From positions 1-6,126 of the forward strand of contig JAKAMV010000632.1 in assembly GCA_021812735.1 (NCBI GenBank): a DNA stretch of 6,126 nt, read 5' to 3'. The notes beneath the pieces are model-generated. The model was not told the DNA's origin and did no database searches. It worked only from the letters and a program-made list of their open reading frames with translations. The first letter of the stretch is position 1. Each line of letters opens with the position of its first letter. The translations under genes were made by a program, and so were the position numbers. This stretch comes from Chloroflexota bacterium (GTDB lineage: Bacteria; Chloroflexota; Limnocylindria; Limnocylindrales; CSP1-4). This document shows, in pieces, positions 3,953-6,126 of this stretch.

Positions 3953-6126
3953 CTAGACGGCCACTACCTGGTTGCGGCCGGCCCGCTTGGCCATGAAGAG
4001 GGCCACGTCGGCCGACCGCAGGAGGGCCTCCTTCGTCGGCGCGGCCCGATCGAGCGCCGCGCACCCGGCGGACACCGTCGCGTGCAGCAGGGCGCCTCCC
4101 GGCGCCGCGACGGCGCGACCCTCGAGCGCACTGCGGACCGACTCCGCCACCGCCACGGCGTCCTCGAGGCCACAGTCCTCGAGGACCACCACGAACTCCT
4201 CGCCCCCGTAGCGCGCGACCAGGTCGGAGGACCGCACCCGCTCGCGCAGGACGCCCGCGAAGACGCGCAGTACCTCGTCACCGGCCTGGTGGCCGTGCTG
4301 GCGGTTGAACGCGCCGAAGTGATCGAGGTCGAACATGATCGCGGCGAGGGACCGGCCGGCCGGCTGTCGCCGCCAGCGCGCCAGCATGTGGTCGAGCGCC
4401 GCGTCGAAGTGACGGCGGTTGTAGAGGCCCGTCAGGCCGTCGTGGATGGCGAGCTCCGACACCTCCTCGAGGAGGTGCGCGTTCGCCACCGCCAGGGCTC
4501 CGTGGGCGCCGAGCAGGGCGATCGCCTCCAGTTCGAGGGGGCCGAACGCCCGCGGATCCGCGCGGCCGACGACGATGGCGCCGAGGACGGCCCCCTCCCG
4601 GATCAGCGGGACTGCGGCGACCGCGAGCGAGTCGTGGGGGATCCGATCGCGTGCCCAGGCGGCGTAGCGCTCACGGGGCAGATTCTCGATCACGATGAGC
4701 GTCCGGCTCGTCATCGCCCGGCCCGCCGCTCCTTCGCCCGGCTGCACGATGCTTCCGACCATCGACGGGCTGCCGCCCACCACCGCGCGCACGACGTACT
4801 GACCTGTGGTTCGGTCGAGCGTGGTCAGCGTGACGACATCGCACGACACGACAGCCCGCACGGCTTCGACCAACGCTGGCCAGAGCTGCCCGGTGTCGTG
4901 GATCGCGTTCACCGTGCGCCCGAACTCCGTCAGCGCTGCGAAGACGCGGGCCCGGTCGCGCAGGGCGAGCTGGTCGCGCCCGAGCAGCAGGGCACTCGCC
5001 AGACGGTCGGCCACCGCGAGCGCGAGCCGCAGGTCGTTCTCGCTGAGCGGCGCGGACTCCGTCGACTCGATGTCGAGCACGCCCAGCGTCTCCCCCTCGG
5101 CCCGCAGCGGCACGCAGATCTCGCTGCGCGCGTCCGGACTGTCCGCGTGGTAGTCGGGATCGCTCGACACGTCGGTCACGAACGCGGGCTCGCCCGTCCG
5201 GATCACCCGGCCGATGACGCCCACGGCGGGATCGAAGTACGGCTGCAGCGTCGGATAGCCGAGCTGGGCGCCGAGCCGCCAGTGGTCGCCTTCGCGCAGG
5301 ACGAGCGTCAGGAACGCGTAACCCATCTGGCCCGACAGCTGCCGCAACACCGCGTCGAGGACCTGGTCGGTGGGGCCGGCGGTCGTCAGCAGGCGGCCCA
5401 CCGCCTCGATCCCGCGCAGCGCGTCGGAGGTCCGGCGCATGTCCGTCACGTCCAGGCCGGTCCCGATGACGTGCGTCACCGCGCCGTCCGCGCCCACCAG
5501 ACAGGTGATCGACCAGGCCAGGCGGCGCAGCTCGCCGCTGCGGGTCTGCCAATGGTTCTCGAACCGCTTCGGGAAGTTGCCGGCCAACAGGTCCGCCAGC
5601 GCCGCACGCGCGGCCGCCGCCTCGGATTCGGGAATCAGCAGGTCCCACAACGGACGACCCACGACTTCGGCGTACGTGTAGCCGCTCAGCCGCTCACAGG
5701 CCCGGTTGAAGCGGATGATGCGGCCACTCGCGTCGAGCACGGTGACGAGCGCCTCGGCGACATCGATGATGGCATTGACGAAGCGCTCCTGCTCCACCAG
5801 CGTCCGCTGCGCCTCGACAGCGGCGGTGATGTCGCGGCTCACCGACACGCTGCCGATCAGCTGCCCACCCTCCACGATGGGCTGGACCGCCGACTCGACC
5901 CAGATCTCCGAGCCGTCGCGCAGCCGCACGGTCCCCGAGCCGCGCCACGTCCGGCCCTCGCGCAGCGTGGCAAGGAAGCTCGCCTCGTCGGACGGCGTTG
6001 CCATCTGGTATGGCAGCAGCTCGCCGAACGGCCGGCCGACCGCCTCCGCCGCCGAGTACCCGAACAACCGCTCCGCCGACGGGCCCCAAAAGGTGACACG
6101 GTTCTCGGGATCCGTGGCGAAGACGG
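3953..6126 (-). CDS. PAS-PAS-GAF-GAF-GGDEF diguanylate cyclase (5' end beyond the window)
   Basis: The frame is open from the right edge, so the gene is cut at its 5' end; 723 residues are visible. They show PAS 1 (about 1-100, starting inside the domain at VFATDPENRVTFW), PAS 2 (about 109-231), GAF 1 (about 234-384, with the typical GVIGRVIRTGEPAFVTDV stretch), GAF 2 (about 391-554) and GGDEF (about 558-723). The GGDEF domain has DGLTGLYNRR (562-571), the metal-binding FDLDHF (598-603, with Asp599), the active-site GGEEF at 640-644, and an inhibitory RxxD (RSSD, 631-634) exactly five residues before it. It therefore looks catalytically competent and product-inhibited, making c-di-GMP from two GTP. 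The PAS and GAF domains presumably sense a small ligand, redox or light signal, but no cofactor can be assigned from sequence. No membrane segment is seen in the visible part, and no EAL or HD-GYP domain follows. A TTG at 6067 is the first apparent start inside the window, but it falls in the conserved ERLFGYS of PAS 1 and is not the true start. It is convergent with the AraC-type gene, 21 bp away. Confidence 0.95.
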   Translation of the reverse strand, partial: VFATDPENRVTFWGPSAERLFGYSAAEAVGRPFGELLPYQMATPSDEASFLATLREGRTWRGSGTVRLRDGSEIWVESAVQPIVEGGQLIGSVSVSRDITAAVEAQRTLVEQERFVNAIIDVAEALVTVLDASGRIIRFNRACERLSGYTYAEVVGRPLWDLLIPESEAAAARAALADLLAGNFPKRFENHWQTRSGELRRLAWSITCLVGADGAVTHVIGTGLDVTDMRRTSDALRGIEAVGRLLTTAGPTDQVLDAVLRQLSGQMGYAFLTLVLREGDHWRLGAQLGYPTLQPYFDPAVGVIGRVIRTGEPAFVTDVSSDPDYHADSPDARSEICVPLRAEGETLGVLDIESTESAPLSENDLRLALAVADRLASALLLGRDQLALRDRARVFAALTEFGRTVNAIHDTGQLWPALVEAVRAVVSCDVVTLTTLDRTTGQYVVRAVVGGSPSMVGSIVQPGEGAAGRAMTSRTLIVIENLPRERYAAWARDRIPHDSLAVAAVPLIREGAVLGAIVVGRADPRAFGPLELEAIALLGAHGALAVANAHLLEEVSELAIHDGLTGLYNRRHFDAALDHMLARWRRQPAGRSLAAIMFDLDHFGAFNRQHGHQAGDEVLRVFAGVLRERVRSSDLVARYGGEEFVVVLEDCGLEDAVAVAESVRSALEGRAVAAPGGALLHATVSAGCAALDRAAPTKEALLRSADVALFMAKRAGRNQVVAV

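Noticed and set aside
4671..5648. 325-codon minus-strand frame inside the diguanylate cyclase gene
   Set aside because: It is a shifted-frame shadow of the PAS/GAF region; the correct frame shows clear conserved domains throughout.
1..6126. CRISPR array, tRNA/rRNA, insertion sequence or prophage elements
   Set aside because: No regularly spaced repeats, no tRNA-like cloverleaf that I could recognise, no transposase or terminal inverted repeats.

Overview
The window is very GC-rich bacterial DNA (roughly 70% G+C by eye). The real genes have strong third-position G/C bias, and long spurious open frames lie antisense to them. The gene content fits a high-GC, free-living, probably soil or thermophilic lineage. 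Chloroflexota (Thermomicrobia-like), Actinomycetota and related uncultured phyla are all plausible. No rRNA, tRNA or marker gene is present to settle it, so this is inference from composition and protein style only.

Layout from left to right: (1) 1-414 has no convincing gene and is rich in short perfect inverted repeats. Two of these lie just downstream of the first gene's stop. (2) 415-2607, minus strand: a complete 730-residue flavin/iron-sulfur oxidoreductase of the 2,4-dienoyl-CoA reductase / trimethylamine dehydrogenase / Bai-type enoate reductase superfamily, with a perfect AGGAGGT ribosome binding site. (3) 2608-2992: a 385-bp divergent intergenic region with several inverted and direct repeats. 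(4) 2993-3931, plus strand: a complete 312-residue AraC-family regulator with an N-terminal cupin-like sensor domain. (5) A 21-bp convergent gap that holds a perfect 14-bp palindrome. (6) 3953 to the right edge, minus strand: the C-terminal 723 residues of a PAS-PAS-GAF-GAF-GGDEF diguanylate cyclase whose N-terminus lies beyond the window.

Genes working together: the oxidoreductase and the AraC-type protein are divergently transcribed from a shared regulatory region. This is the usual arrangement of a ligand-responsive activator and its target catabolic enzyme. The likely reading is that a small organic compound bound by the cupin domain controls expression of the reductase. The substrate cannot be read from the sequence. 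The diguanylate cyclase is a separate signalling gene, convergent with the regulator, and nothing in the window ties it functionally to the pair.

I did not find a clear new biological system. The points most worth a second look are the cluster of CGGTCC/GGACCG motifs and other repeats in the divergent promoter region, the unassigned substrate and extra cysteines of the oxidoreductase, and the hairpin-dense non-coding left end.
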